Source: Alcaligenaceae bacterium (GTDB lineage Bacteria; Pseudomonadota; Gammaproteobacteria; Burkholderiales; Burkholderiaceae_B). From it: DNA of 64,000 nucleotides. The first letter of the stretch is position 1; each line of letters starts with the position of its first letter. The position numbers and the translations under genes were made by a program. The notes under the pieces are model-generated. The model saw only the letters and a program-made list of their open reading frames with translations, did no database searches and was not told where the DNA came from. The stretch spans positions 1-64,000 of the forward strand of contig CANCMG010000008.1 of the NCBI GenBank assembly GCA_947378965.1, in the 5' to 3' direction. Of this stretch, positions 17,306 through 25,044 are shown in pieces.

Positions 17306-17821
17306 TTAATGCAACGGCCCCTTAGGCGGTTTCAAATCGCCCCCTTCGTCTTCAAACCGCACATCATCCAACTCATCAGCACCTAACTCTTCAAGCAACT
17401 CAAGATCAGGGTCTGGTAACTCTTCGTCAGACAGTTCAAAAGGCAGCAGTTCAGCCAGTTCATTCGAAAAATCAAATTCATCGCCGTTATGATCCAAGCG
17501 CACGAAGCGCGCCTCTGGATCTTCAGTAATCTGTATAGACCACAGGTATTGGCAGTCGTAGACCTCGGTATCAAGATCGAGCCCGCCTCGCCCGCCTACA
17601 AACCGTGCGCCGGGACCGCCCATCTGCACATGCATGGCCGTTTCATCAGGCTTTTCGTCAACGCCCAACGGAATCGCAAAAATCACCCACTCGGCATCGT
17701 CATCCAACCCAACTTCGGCCAGCACCGACTTACCCATGTAGGCGCTCAAGCCGTCAGCGGTTTTGCCTAGCATTAAGAGTTCTTGTTCGGTAAAGCGCAG
17801 GTTCAAGTCAGGTGTGGTCAT
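17306..17821 (-). CDS. conserved acidic protein of unknown function, 171 aa
   Basis: The first 115 residues look like a folded domain (FTEQELLMLGKTADGLSAYMG, then DDAEWVIFAIPLGVDEKPD). The C-terminal third is a long run of Asp, Glu and Leu ending DLKPPKGPLH, and the whole protein is strongly acidic. No signal peptide or membrane segment is seen. Codon use looks like the neighbours. I do not recognise a family. It is convergent with the Phd-like gene, 10 bases apart. Confidence 0.75.
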   Translation of the reverse strand: MTTPDLNLRFTEQELLMLGKTADGLSAYMGKSVLAEVGLDDDAEWVIFAIPLGVDEKPDETAMHVQMGGPGARFVGGRGGLDLDTEVYDCQYLWSIQITEDPEARFVRLDHNGDEFDFSNELAELLPFELSDEELPDPDLELLEELGADELDDVRFEDEGGDLKPPKGPLH

Positions 17822-18088
17822 AATTGGGTAGGCGATAAACAGGGTAAAAAATTAACAAAAAAAGGTGGCATGCAGAGCATTGAGGGCCTTTTGACGAGCA
17901 ACTGAGGCTCACCAAAGCCGTGTCACTAGACGCTCAGGATGCTTAATCACGCAGGAAATTCGCCAAGCGTGCAGTGCCAACAGCCGTCATCATAGCCGCA
18001 AGCGCGTTTTGTTAAGTGCGTTCCCCAAGCCTCGCCCCAAGCTCTACAATAGACGCCATTAATTGTTTTCACTAGAGCGACAGACCAA

Positions 18089-19762
18089 ATGGCCCAGTAC
18101 GTATACACCATGCACCGCGTCGGCAAGACCGTGCCCCCTAAGCGTCAGATTTTGCGCGATATTTCTTTATCGTTTTTTCCGGGCGCCAAGATTGGCGTAC
18201 TCGGTACAAACGGGTCGGGTAAATCGACCCTGCTGAGGATTATGGCCGGTGTCGATAAAGAGATCGAAGGCGACGCCGTACCGATGCCTGGGCTGAATAT
18301 CGGTTACCTTGAACAAGAGCCTAAGCTTAATCCCGACCACACGGTACGAGAAGTGGTTGAAGAGGGCCTCGGTGCAGTCGTTGCAGCGCGCAAACGCTTG
18401 GATGCCGTGTATGCAGCGTACGCCGAACCTGACGCCGATTTTGACGCGCTTGCAGCCGAGCAAGCTGACCTTGAGGCGGTGATCGCGGCGGCAGCTTCAA
18501 GCGGTTCAGACGATATCGAAACCCAAATGGAAATCGCGGCCGATGCCTTGCGCCTGCCGCCTTGGGATGCCAATGTGGGCAAGCTCTCAGGCGGTGAAAA
18601 ACGTCGTGTGGCGTTGTGCCGCCTGTTGCTGTCTAAGCCAGACATGTTGTTGCTTGACGAGCCCACCAACCACTTAGACGCTGAAAGCGTTGAGTGGCTT
18701 GAGCAGTTTTTAGCGAAATTTCCCGGCACGGTTGTTGGCGTGACCCACGATCGTTATTTTTTGGATAACGCTGCCGAATGGATTCTTGAGCTTGACCGTG
18801 GTCATGGTATCCCCTGGAAAGGCAACTACAGTTCGTGGCTTGAGCAAAAAGATGCTCGCCTAAAAACTGAAGAGTCGACTGAATCGGCACGCCAAAAGAC
18901 CATCAAAAAAGAACTTGAATGGGTACGTCAAAACGCCAAGGGCCGTCAGGCAAAATCCAAGGCCCGTATGGCGCGTTTTGAAGAGTTGTCATCGCACGAA
19001 TATCAAAAGCGCAACGAGACCCAAGAAATCTTCATCCCTGTGGCTGAGCGCTTAGGTAACGAGGCGATTGAGTTTGTTAACGTCAGCAAAGCCTTTGGCG
19101 ATCGCTTGTTGATTGATAACTTAAGCTTTCGCGTGCCGCCAGGCGCGATTGTTGGCATCATCGGCCCGAACGGTGCCGGTAAATCAACCTTGTTTCGCAT
19201 GATTGCAGGCCAAGAAAAACCCGATAGCGGTCAGGTCAATATCGGTTCAACCGTCAAGATCGCGTTTGTAGATCAATCGCGCGATTCGTTACCCAACGAT
19301 AAAACCGTGTTTGATTCGATCGCAGACGGCGCCGACATTTTGACCGTGGGTCGCTTTGAAATGCCCGCACGTGCTTACCTCGGGCGCTTTAACTTTAAAG
19401 GCGCCGATCAGGGCAAGATGGTGGGGCAGTTGTCAGGCGGTGAGCGTGGCCGGCTGCACTTGGCTAAAACCCTGATCACCGGCGGCAACGTGTTGCTGCT
19501 TGACGAACCCTCAAACGACCTCGACGTTGAAACATTGCGCGCGGTTGAAGACGCCTTGCTTGAGTTTGCCGGCTCAGTCATGGTGATCAGCCACGATCGC
19601 TGGTTTTTAGATCGCATTGCCACGCATATTTTGGCCTTCGAGGGCGATTCGCAGGCGGTATTTTTTGATGGTAATTATCAAGAGTACGAAGCCGACAAAC
19701 GTCGTCGTTTGGGCGAAGCAGGTGCTGCACCTAAACGGATTCGGTATAAGGCGTTGCGGTAG
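18089..19762 (+). CDS. ettA: energy-dependent translational throttle protein EttA (ABC-F)
   Basis: The 557-residue soluble protein has two ABC domains joined by the charged linker typical of ABC-F proteins. The first has GTNGSGKS, LSGGEKRRV and LLLDEPTNHLD; the second has GPNGAGKS, LSGGERGRL and LLLDEPSNDLD. The start AQYVYTMHRVGKTVPPKR and the full length match EttA, which binds the ribosomal E site and gates entry into elongation according to the ATP/ADP level. The 267-bp region upstream holds a TACAAT box near 18048 but no clear -35. Confidence 0.96.
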   Translation: MAQYVYTMHRVGKTVPPKRQILRDISLSFFPGAKIGVLGTNGSGKSTLLRIMAGVDKEIEGDAVPMPGLNIGYLEQEPKLNPDHTVREVVEEGLGAVVAARKRLDAVYAAYAEPDADFDALAAEQADLEAVIAAAASSGSDDIETQMEIAADALRLPPWDANVGKLSGGEKRRVALCRLLLSKPDMLLLDEPTNHLDAESVEWLEQFLAKFPGTVVGVTHDRYFLDNAAEWILELDRGHGIPWKGNYSSWLEQKDARLKTEESTESARQKTIKKELEWVRQNAKGRQAKSKARMARFEELSSHEYQKRNETQEIFIPVAERLGNEAIEFVNVSKAFGDRLLIDNLSFRVPPGAIVGIIGPNGAGKSTLFRMIAGQEKPDSGQVNIGSTVKIAFVDQSRDSLPNDKTVFDSIADGADILTVGRFEMPARAYLGRFNFKGADQGKMVGQLSGGERGRLHLAKTLITGGNVLLLDEPSNDLDVETLRAVEDALLEFAGSVMVISHDRWFLDRIATHILAFEGDSQAVFFDGNYQEYEADKRRRLGEAGAAPKRIRYKALR

Positions 19763-19782
19763 TCGCAATGAGAATCGATTGA

Positions 19783-20064
19783 ATGCGAGTCATCAAATTT
19801 TCTGAAGCCAGGAATCAATTAAACCAGGTGATTGATCAAGTGGTTGATGAAGGCGATTTCACGATTATTGCGCGTCGAGATGCGCAAGATGCCGTCCTCA
19901 TGTCTTTAGATACGTTCAACAGTCTTAGTGAAACGCTTTACCTGTTAAGGTCTCCCGCGAATGCCGCGCACTTGAATCGGTCGCTTGCTCAGTACTGCGG
20001 GTACATTGACAAACAGCACAAAAGCTTGCAGATACTCAGAAATACTCGAGTCGATATGATCTAG
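19783..20064 (+). CDS. YefM-like antitoxin homologue, orphan
   Basis: The 93-residue protein opens like YefM (MRVIKFSEARNQLNQVIDQV) and keeps the family motif LMSLDTFNSLSETLYLLRSPANA. The C-terminal part (SLAQYCGYIDKQHKSLQIL) only loosely resembles the YoeB-binding tail. No YoeB-type toxin follows. It begins 20 bases after ettA on the same strand, so it probably shares that transcript. It may be an antitoxin remnant or a solitary regulator. Confidence 0.75.
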   Translation: MRVIKFSEARNQLNQVIDQVVDEGDFTIIARRDAQDAVLMSLDTFNSLSETLYLLRSPANAAHLNRSLAQYCGYIDKQHKSLQILRNTRVDMI

Positions 20065-20137
20065 ATCATGCCAATTTGGGTGGTGCAGGCTACTATTTAG
20101 CCATCAGTGCATGTACCTTCAATGATGGAGTCACGAA

Positions 20138-20350
20138 ATGGAAACGATCAATTTAAGTATCACCGGTATGACCTGCGGCAACTGCGTGAAGCATGTTGAA
20201 AAAGCGCTGAAAGGCGTTGCGGGTGTCACAGGGGTTGAAGTCGATCTAGCCGCAGGCGCAGCGCGCGTGGTAGGTGACTTCTCAAAGGGCGCAGTGGCAC
20301 TGATTGACGTATTAAACGAAGAAGGCTACCCCGCACAGGTCAAAAAATGA
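20138..20350 (+). CDS. heavy-metal-associated (CopZ-like) copper chaperone
   Basis: A 70-residue HMA domain with the metal site GMTCGNC at residues 10-16 and the beta-alpha-beta pattern of CopZ and Atx1-like chaperones, which carry Cu(I) in the cytoplasm. GGAG precedes the ATG. The stop overlaps the start of the following membrane gene (AAAAATGA), so they are coupled, yet no copper ATPase is nearby. Confidence 0.9.
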   Translation: METINLSITGMTCGNCVKHVEKALKGVAGVTGVEVDLAAGAARVVGDFSKGAVALIDVLNEEGYPAQVKK

Positions 20351-20858
20351 ACATGACCCACTACATGCAATTGTTGGCCGACAACCAACCGTGGAATCTT
20401 ATGATTTTCATGGCGATTCCGATTGTATTGGCCGAGACGCTGGCGATCACTGAACTGTATGTGTTGTATACCCGTCGCCTTGATGGGCCTGTATATCTTG
20501 TGAACCGCTTAGCCGGTGCGGTAGTGGGTGTGTACTTTGTGGGATTATTGTTTACCTGCTCGCAACCGCCGTTGTACCTATCACCCAAGCCAAAGAATGG
20601 CGCACAGTGATCGATGTGATCGCGGTGGGGTCTTATCTGATTGGCGGCTTGCCTTTGATTTGGATTGCTCTGCAAGAGTTTGGCTGGGTCAATCAAAAAC
20701 TAGACGCCATGGCGAAGTTAAAAATACACGCCATCTGTGTGGCGCTATTTTTAGTGTTTGGTCACGTAGCTATGATTAGCGGGATGCTTGACCCGTCATT
20801 GCTGGGCTACAACGGGCCTGGACATGACGCACCAAGAACCCAATCTCATGGTCACTAA
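20347..20858 (+). pseudogene. small integral membrane protein gene split by a one-base frameshift
   Basis: Two overlapping reading frames form one protein. 20347-20610 encodes helices up to VGVYFVGLLF and then reads into an unrelated tail (TCSQPPLYL). From 20553 the other frame continues YLLATAVVPITQAKEW and then IDVIAVGSYLIGG to the end at 20858. Joined, they give about 170 residues with four or five membrane helices, as expected for a permease-like family seen next to copper chaperones. Restoring one T in the TTT at 20551-20553 would repair it. It could be a true mutation, a sequencing error, or two coupled ORFs (GTGA overlap at 20607). Confidence 0.7.
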
Positions 20859-20863
20859 AGACC

Positions 20864-21466
20864 TTATATCGAGTGAATCTTCGGTTTAGCCGGCGACTGA
20901 AGATTTAGTTTTTTGCGATTGGGCTCAATTTCGCTAAGCGGATCGACGCACTGCATCGTGGCCAGACACCGTTCGGTCAGCAATTGATACTGTCCGGTGC
21001 CCATCGATTTCCAGGCGATCTCTTGGTCTTTCAGCTCGCGCACCACCTTCGCGGGGGCGCCCAACACCATGCTCCGCGGCGGGATGATCATGCCCGCTTT
21101 CACAAAGGCCGAGGCCCCAACGATGCTGCAGGTGCCCACCACCGCCTCATCCATCACCACAGCATTCATGCCTACCAAGGCATTGCGTTCAACCCTGCAG
21201 CCATGCAAGATGGCGCCATGACCTACGTGGCCATCGACCTCAACCACGGTTTCGCTATCCGGAAACCCATGCACCACGCAGCTATCCTGAATATTGGCCC
21301 CTTCTTCGATCACAATCCGACCAAAGTCGCCGCGCAGGCTCGCCAAGGGGCCGATATAACAACGTGCACCGATGATGACGTCACCGATCAATACGGCGGT
21401 GGGATGTACATAAGCGGTTGGGTGAACGACAGGGGTGATTCCGTCGATGGCATAGACCTTTAGCAT
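20864..21466 (-). CDS. PaaY/CaiE-like gamma-carbonic-anhydrase-family hexapeptide protein
   Basis: The 200-residue protein has a left-handed beta-helix built from hexapeptide repeats ([20 protein letters not shown]), with the metal-site histidines of gamma-carbonic anhydrases in VVHGF and [12 protein letters not shown]. PaaY members act as thioesterases that clear dead-end CoA esters in phenylacetate degradation. The short C-terminal extension fits PaaY or CaiE. The ATG at 21466 has AGGA at good spacing; a longer reading to 21520 lacks support. No paa genes are nearby, so the role is open. Confidence 0.88.
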   Translation of the reverse strand: MLKVYAIDGITPVVHPTAYVHPTAVLIGDVIIGARCYIGPLASLRGDFGRIVIEEGANIQDSCVVHGFPDSETVVEVDGHVGHGAILHGCRVERNALVGMNAVVMDEAVVGTCSIVGASAFVKAGMIIPPRSMVLGAPAKVVRELKDQEIAWKSMGTGQYQLLTERCLATMQCVDPLSEIEPNRKKLNLQSPAKPKIHSI

Positions 21467-21616
21467 TGTGGCTGATCCTGAGTGTTGTGAGCGCGATAGC
21501 CTTGTTATCATACTTCTCATCGACCTCCTACCCGCCCTAAAGACTGGAGCGCTTACCGCTTCAGCCTGGGATGTGGAGAATTTCTGCGCATTCCATTAAA
21601 CCTACACAGAGACATC

Positions 21617-22075
21617 ATGAGCCGAGCCCCTGCCCAAACGCGCGACGCCTTCGCGCACTTTCACCGAATCGAAACTCGCTGGAAAGACAACGACGTTTTT
21701 GCACATGTGAACAACGTGGTGTATTACTCGTACTTTGATACGGCAGTCACCGCCTTCTTGATCAAGCAGGGTGTGCTTGAATTACAAAAGTCAAAGCTCG
21801 TGGGCTTAGTGGCTGAAACGCACTGCCGCTTTATCAGTTCGATGGCGTTTCCGGATACCGTGCATGTAGGTATGCGCCTAGGCAAGCTAGGTAATAGCAG
21901 CATTCGCTACGAAATCGGCATCTTTAGAAATGACGATATACAGGTTTCAGCGCAAGGGTATTTCGTGCACGTGTATGTTGATTTGGCGACCAACAAAGCC
22001 GTGCCAGTGCCAGAGTCATTGGTCAAGGCCGCCGACTTATTGCGCGTACCAGGCTTAGGTATAGTCGAGCATTAA
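21617..22075 (+). CDS. hot-dog fold acyl-CoA thioesterase (4HBT type)
   Basis: The 152-residue protein carries the 4-hydroxybenzoyl-CoA/YbgC thioesterase pattern: RWKDNDVFAHVNNVVYYSYFD (residues about 24-44) with the catalytic Asp, and a hydrophobic hot-dog helix after it. It hydrolyses an acyl-CoA to the free acid. The start codon follows an AGAGACATC region. The stop and the next ATG are two bases apart, so it is co-translated with the metallohydrolase. Confidence 0.9.
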   Translation: MSRAPAQTRDAFAHFHRIETRWKDNDVFAHVNNVVYYSYFDTAVTAFLIKQGVLELQKSKLVGLVAETHCRFISSMAFPDTVHVGMRLGKLGNSSIRYEIGIFRNDDIQVSAQGYFVHVYVDLATNKAVPVPESLVKAADLLRVPGLGIVEH

Positions 22076-22076
22076 T

Positions 22077-22838
22077 ATGAAAATGCACATCCTCTCTGGC
22101 GGTCGTCTACGCTTGCGTAAAAGTATTTACATGCCGGATGCCGAGCGGCAAGAGCTGATCGACCTACCTGTGAATTGTTATTTGTTGCGCCATCCAGAGG
22201 GCAATGTCCTGTTTGATACGGGATGTCATCCGTCAACCACAACGGACGCGGCAGGGCGTTGGGGTTCGATTGCCAAGGCGATTGTGCCGATTTCAAAGCC
22301 AGAAGAAAACCTCATTGATCAATTAGCGCTAGTCGGTTTACAGCCAAGCGATATTGACGTGGTGGTGAACTCACACTTTCATTCTGATCACTGTGGTTGT
22401 AACGAGTTCTTTAAAAAGGCTACGGTGATTTGCCACGCTAAAGAACTTGAGGCGGCAAGCGAACTTGAAGCTGAAAAAATGGGGTACCTGGCGGTAGATT
22501 GGAAACACTCATTACCTACCGAAACGATCACCGAACAGCGTGACTTGTTTAATGATGGCCGCATCGTGTTGCTGCCCATGCCAGGCCATACGCCAGGCAT
22601 GACAACCGCACTGGTGGGGTTGGATCGTTCTGGATCATTTTTACTGGCCTCAGACTCTGTCGCCTTGCGCGCTAATCTTGACCTGGATATCAACCCTCGC
22701 AACACCTGGAGCCCAGAGCACTCAAGTCACTCGATGAGCGAGATCCGAAAAATCGAAGCGTCTGGCGTGACAGTGCTGTTTGGGCACGATGCTGAGCAGG
22801 CGAAGGGGTTGCTCAAAGGGGGAGAGTTTTACGCTTAA
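22077..22838 (+). CDS. MBL-fold metallohydrolase, N-acyl-homoserine-lactonase-like
   Basis: The 253-residue protein has the metallo-beta-lactamase metal motif HFHSDHCG near residue 100, an N-terminal NCYLLRHPEGNVLFDTG, MPGHTPGM, and a C-terminal FGHDAEQ. The order and length match the AttM/AiiA lactonase branch, which opens acyl-homoserine lactones, but relatives hydrolyse other lactones. Sitting behind a CoA thioesterase and before hyuAB, it could act on a catabolic lactone instead. The substrate is inference. Confidence 0.85.
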   Translation: MKMHILSGGRLRLRKSIYMPDAERQELIDLPVNCYLLRHPEGNVLFDTGCHPSTTTDAAGRWGSIAKAIVPISKPEENLIDQLALVGLQPSDIDVVVNSHFHSDHCGCNEFFKKATVICHAKELEAASELEAEKMGYLAVDWKHSLPTETITEQRDLFNDGRIVLLPMPGHTPGMTTALVGLDRSGSFLLASDSVALRANLDLDINPRNTWSPEHSSHSMSEIRKIEASGVTVLFGHDAEQAKGLLKGGEFYA

Positions 22839-22946
22839 GACGTGGGTTACCTGCCGCACTCTCTTTGTCAACGTGCCAACGTCACTAAACAACAAGTGTC
22901 TCAGCGCCTTTTTTGACAGCCCGAGCGTGAATTGAGCCGCTTGATC

Positions 22947-22973
22947 ATTGATCTTGTATGATGGCCGATCAAT
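22947..22973 (+). promoter_or_regulatory. dyad operator overlapping the -10 box upstream of hyuA
   Basis: ATTGATC (22947-22953) and GATCAAT (22967-22973) form a perfect 7-bp dyad with a 13-bp spacer that contains a TATGAT box at 22957-22962. The hyuA ATG lies at 22993. The arrangement suggests a dimeric repressor covering the promoter. The regulator is not identified. Confidence 0.55.
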
Positions 22974-22992
22974 CGCCATAGGGGCCTTCAGA

Positions 22993-25032
22993 ATGCATCG
23001 CATTGGTATAGATGTTGGCGGGACGTTCACCGATTTCACACTGATCGATGAGTCTAGTGGGCAGGTGACCTTTTTCAAGGTCCCGTCTACGCCCCACGAT
23101 CCCTCTGAAGCGATCGAACTGGGTATTGCGGGATTGATGCAGCAAGAACAACTCGCGCCCCAAGATATTTCACATTTGAGTCACGGTACAACCGTTGCGA
23201 CCAATCTGATTATTGAACGCAAGGGCGCTTCCTGCGGGTTGATCACAACACGGGGCTTTAGGGATGTCCTTGAGCTTGCCAGACAAACCAGACCGCACCT
23301 TTATGACTATACCGTCACCAAGCCCGTTGCTCTGGTGCCGCGCAAATGGCGTCTTGAAGTCAGTGAGCGGTTATATGCTAACGGCGAGGTGCATACCGCC
23401 TTAAATGAAGCCGACGTGGTCACTGCTGCCCTAGCGTTGAAAGCGGCGGGCGTTGAGGCCGTGGCGCTCTGTTTCTTGCACGCCTATCGCAACGGTATCC
23501 ATGAACGACAAGCGCGAGACATCGTGCGCAAGATACTGCCGAACGTGTACATCAGTATCTCAAGTGAAGTTCTACCCGAGTTTCGCGAGTACGAGCGGCT
23601 ATCGACGACTGCGCTCAATGCGATCATCGGGCCTCGTATGCAGCGTTATCTGCAGCGTTTTCTCGAACGTGTCGCTGCAATGAACATCCCGACTGAACCA
23701 CTGACCATTCATTCCAATGGTGGTCTCATGTCAGTGCAGACTGTTCGCGATTTTCCGGTACGCACCTGTTTGTCAGGGCCCGCGGCCGGAGTGGTTGGGG
23801 CGGCGGTTCTTGGGCGTATCGCGGGTTTTCCAAATCTCGTCACCTTCGATGTGGGTGGCACCAGTACCGACGTCTCGTTGATTGATCAAGGTCGACCAAT
23901 CTTTACCTCGAATCGGACGGTTGCTGGTCATCCGGTTAAAACGCCCATGGTTGATATCCATGTTATTGGTGCGGGTGGTGGCAGTATCGCGTGGCTCGAT
24001 GAAGTCGGCTCTCTGAAGGTTGGGCCACACAGTGCGGGCGCCGTGCCGGGCCCTGTGGGCTATGGGCGCGGAGGCCTTGAACCAACGATTACTGACGCTG
24101 AACTCACCTTGCATCGACTCAATCCTGAGTCTCTGTTGCAAGGGAAAATGCCGGTATTTTTAGAGCAAGCTAAAAAAATTATTCAGGATAAAGTTGCTGA
24201 ACCTCTCGGGCTCACACTAGAAGCCGCAGCCGACGGGATCATCCGGATCGCCAATGCCAATATGAGCCGTGCCATTCGCTCGGTATCCACTGAGCGTGGT
24301 TATGACTTGTCAAAATTTGCGCTGTTGGCCTTTGGTGGTGCAGGGCCATTGCACGCTATGGAAGTCGCCAAAGAGTGTGGCATTCCTATTGTTGTTGTCC
24401 CCCAAGAGCCTGGCACGATGTGTGCCCGGGGTATGCTGTTAACCGACATTTCTTTTGATTTTGTGGTGAGCGACATCGCCTTGATTGAGCAAGCAAGCTG
24501 GTTTCGGATACAAGAAAAATTTAAATTACTTAAACAACAAGCCTTCGAATGGCTGGTACGTGAGCGTGTCGCCTCAGGCGATCAACACTATCAGGCCGTG
24601 CTTGATGCTCGCTATGTCGGACAAAATTTCGAAGTTCAAGTCGCAGTGGCAGACCTTGAGGCCCCCGATTACGCCGCCTTTGCGGAGGGTTTTCATCAGG
24701 CACATCTGCGTGAATACGGCTACAACGTGCCCGAACGTCCCATTGAGATCATCAACTGTCGTGTCAAGGCAATCGGTAGCGTGATTAAAGCACCGCTGCC
24801 AAAACTGCCGATCCATACAACCGCCCCTACGCCGATCTCAGAGCGTGACGTCTATTTTGGCGCTGCAATCGGTTGGCTTGCGACGAAGGTTTATCGCCGC
24901 ACTGATCTGCGAGCAGGGCTGTCGCTCGTGGGTCCCGCGATTATTGAAGAAATGAGTTCAACAACGGTGATTGCGCCAGAGCAAACAATGGCCGTTGATG
25001 ACTACGGTAATTTGATTGTGCAAATCTGCTAA
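22993..25032 (+). CDS. hyuA: hydantoinase/oxoprolinase family subunit A
   Basis: The 679-residue protein starts with the ASKHA-type phosphate loop IGIDVGGTFTDFTL, contains SHGTTVATNLIIERKG and the second nucleotide motif VTFDVGGTSTDVSL. It belongs to the ATP-dependent HyuA/OplA N-terminal family, which hydrolyses cyclic amides (hydantoin, 5-oxoproline) or carboxylates acetone-like substrates together with HyuB. The ATG at 22993 begins exactly at the conserved N-terminus; a longer reading from 22948 would run through the promoter dyad. It is followed directly by hyuB. Confidence 0.93.
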   Translation: MHRIGIDVGGTFTDFTLIDESSGQVTFFKVPSTPHDPSEAIELGIAGLMQQEQLAPQDISHLSHGTTVATNLIIERKGASCGLITTRGFRDVLELARQTRPHLYDYTVTKPVALVPRKWRLEVSERLYANGEVHTALNEADVVTAALALKAAGVEAVALCFLHAYRNGIHERQARDIVRKILPNVYISISSEVLPEFREYERLSTTALNAIIGPRMQRYLQRFLERVAAMNIPTEPLTIHSNGGLMSVQTVRDFPVRTCLSGPAAGVVGAAVLGRIAGFPNLVTFDVGGTSTDVSLIDQGRPIFTSNRTVAGHPVKTPMVDIHVIGAGGGSIAWLDEVGSLKVGPHSAGAVPGPVGYGRGGLEPTITDAELTLHRLNPESLLQGKMPVFLEQAKKIIQDKVAEPLGLTLEAAADGIIRIANANMSRAIRSVSTERGYDLSKFALLAFGGAGPLHAMEVAKECGIPIVVVPQEPGTMCARGMLLTDISFDFVVSDIALIEQASWFRIQEKFKLLKQQAFEWLVRERVASGDQHYQAVLDARYVGQNFEVQVAVADLEAPDYAAFAEGFHQAHLREYGYNVPERPIEIINCRVKAIGSVIKAPLPKLPIHTTAPTPISERDVYFGAAIGWLATKVYRRTDLRAGLSLVGPAIIEEMSSTTVIAPEQTMAVDDYGNLIVQIC

Positions 25033-25044
25033 AGAGGGTCTAAA

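Noticed and set aside
20548-20556. Programmed -1 frameshift site
   Set aside because: TTA TTG TTT A is not a classical slippery heptamer and no stimulating hairpin is evident, so mutation or sequencing error is more likely.
20984-21463. 159-codon plus-strand ORF
   Set aside because: It lies fully opposite the PaaY-like gene, whose beta-helix repeats are unmistakable.
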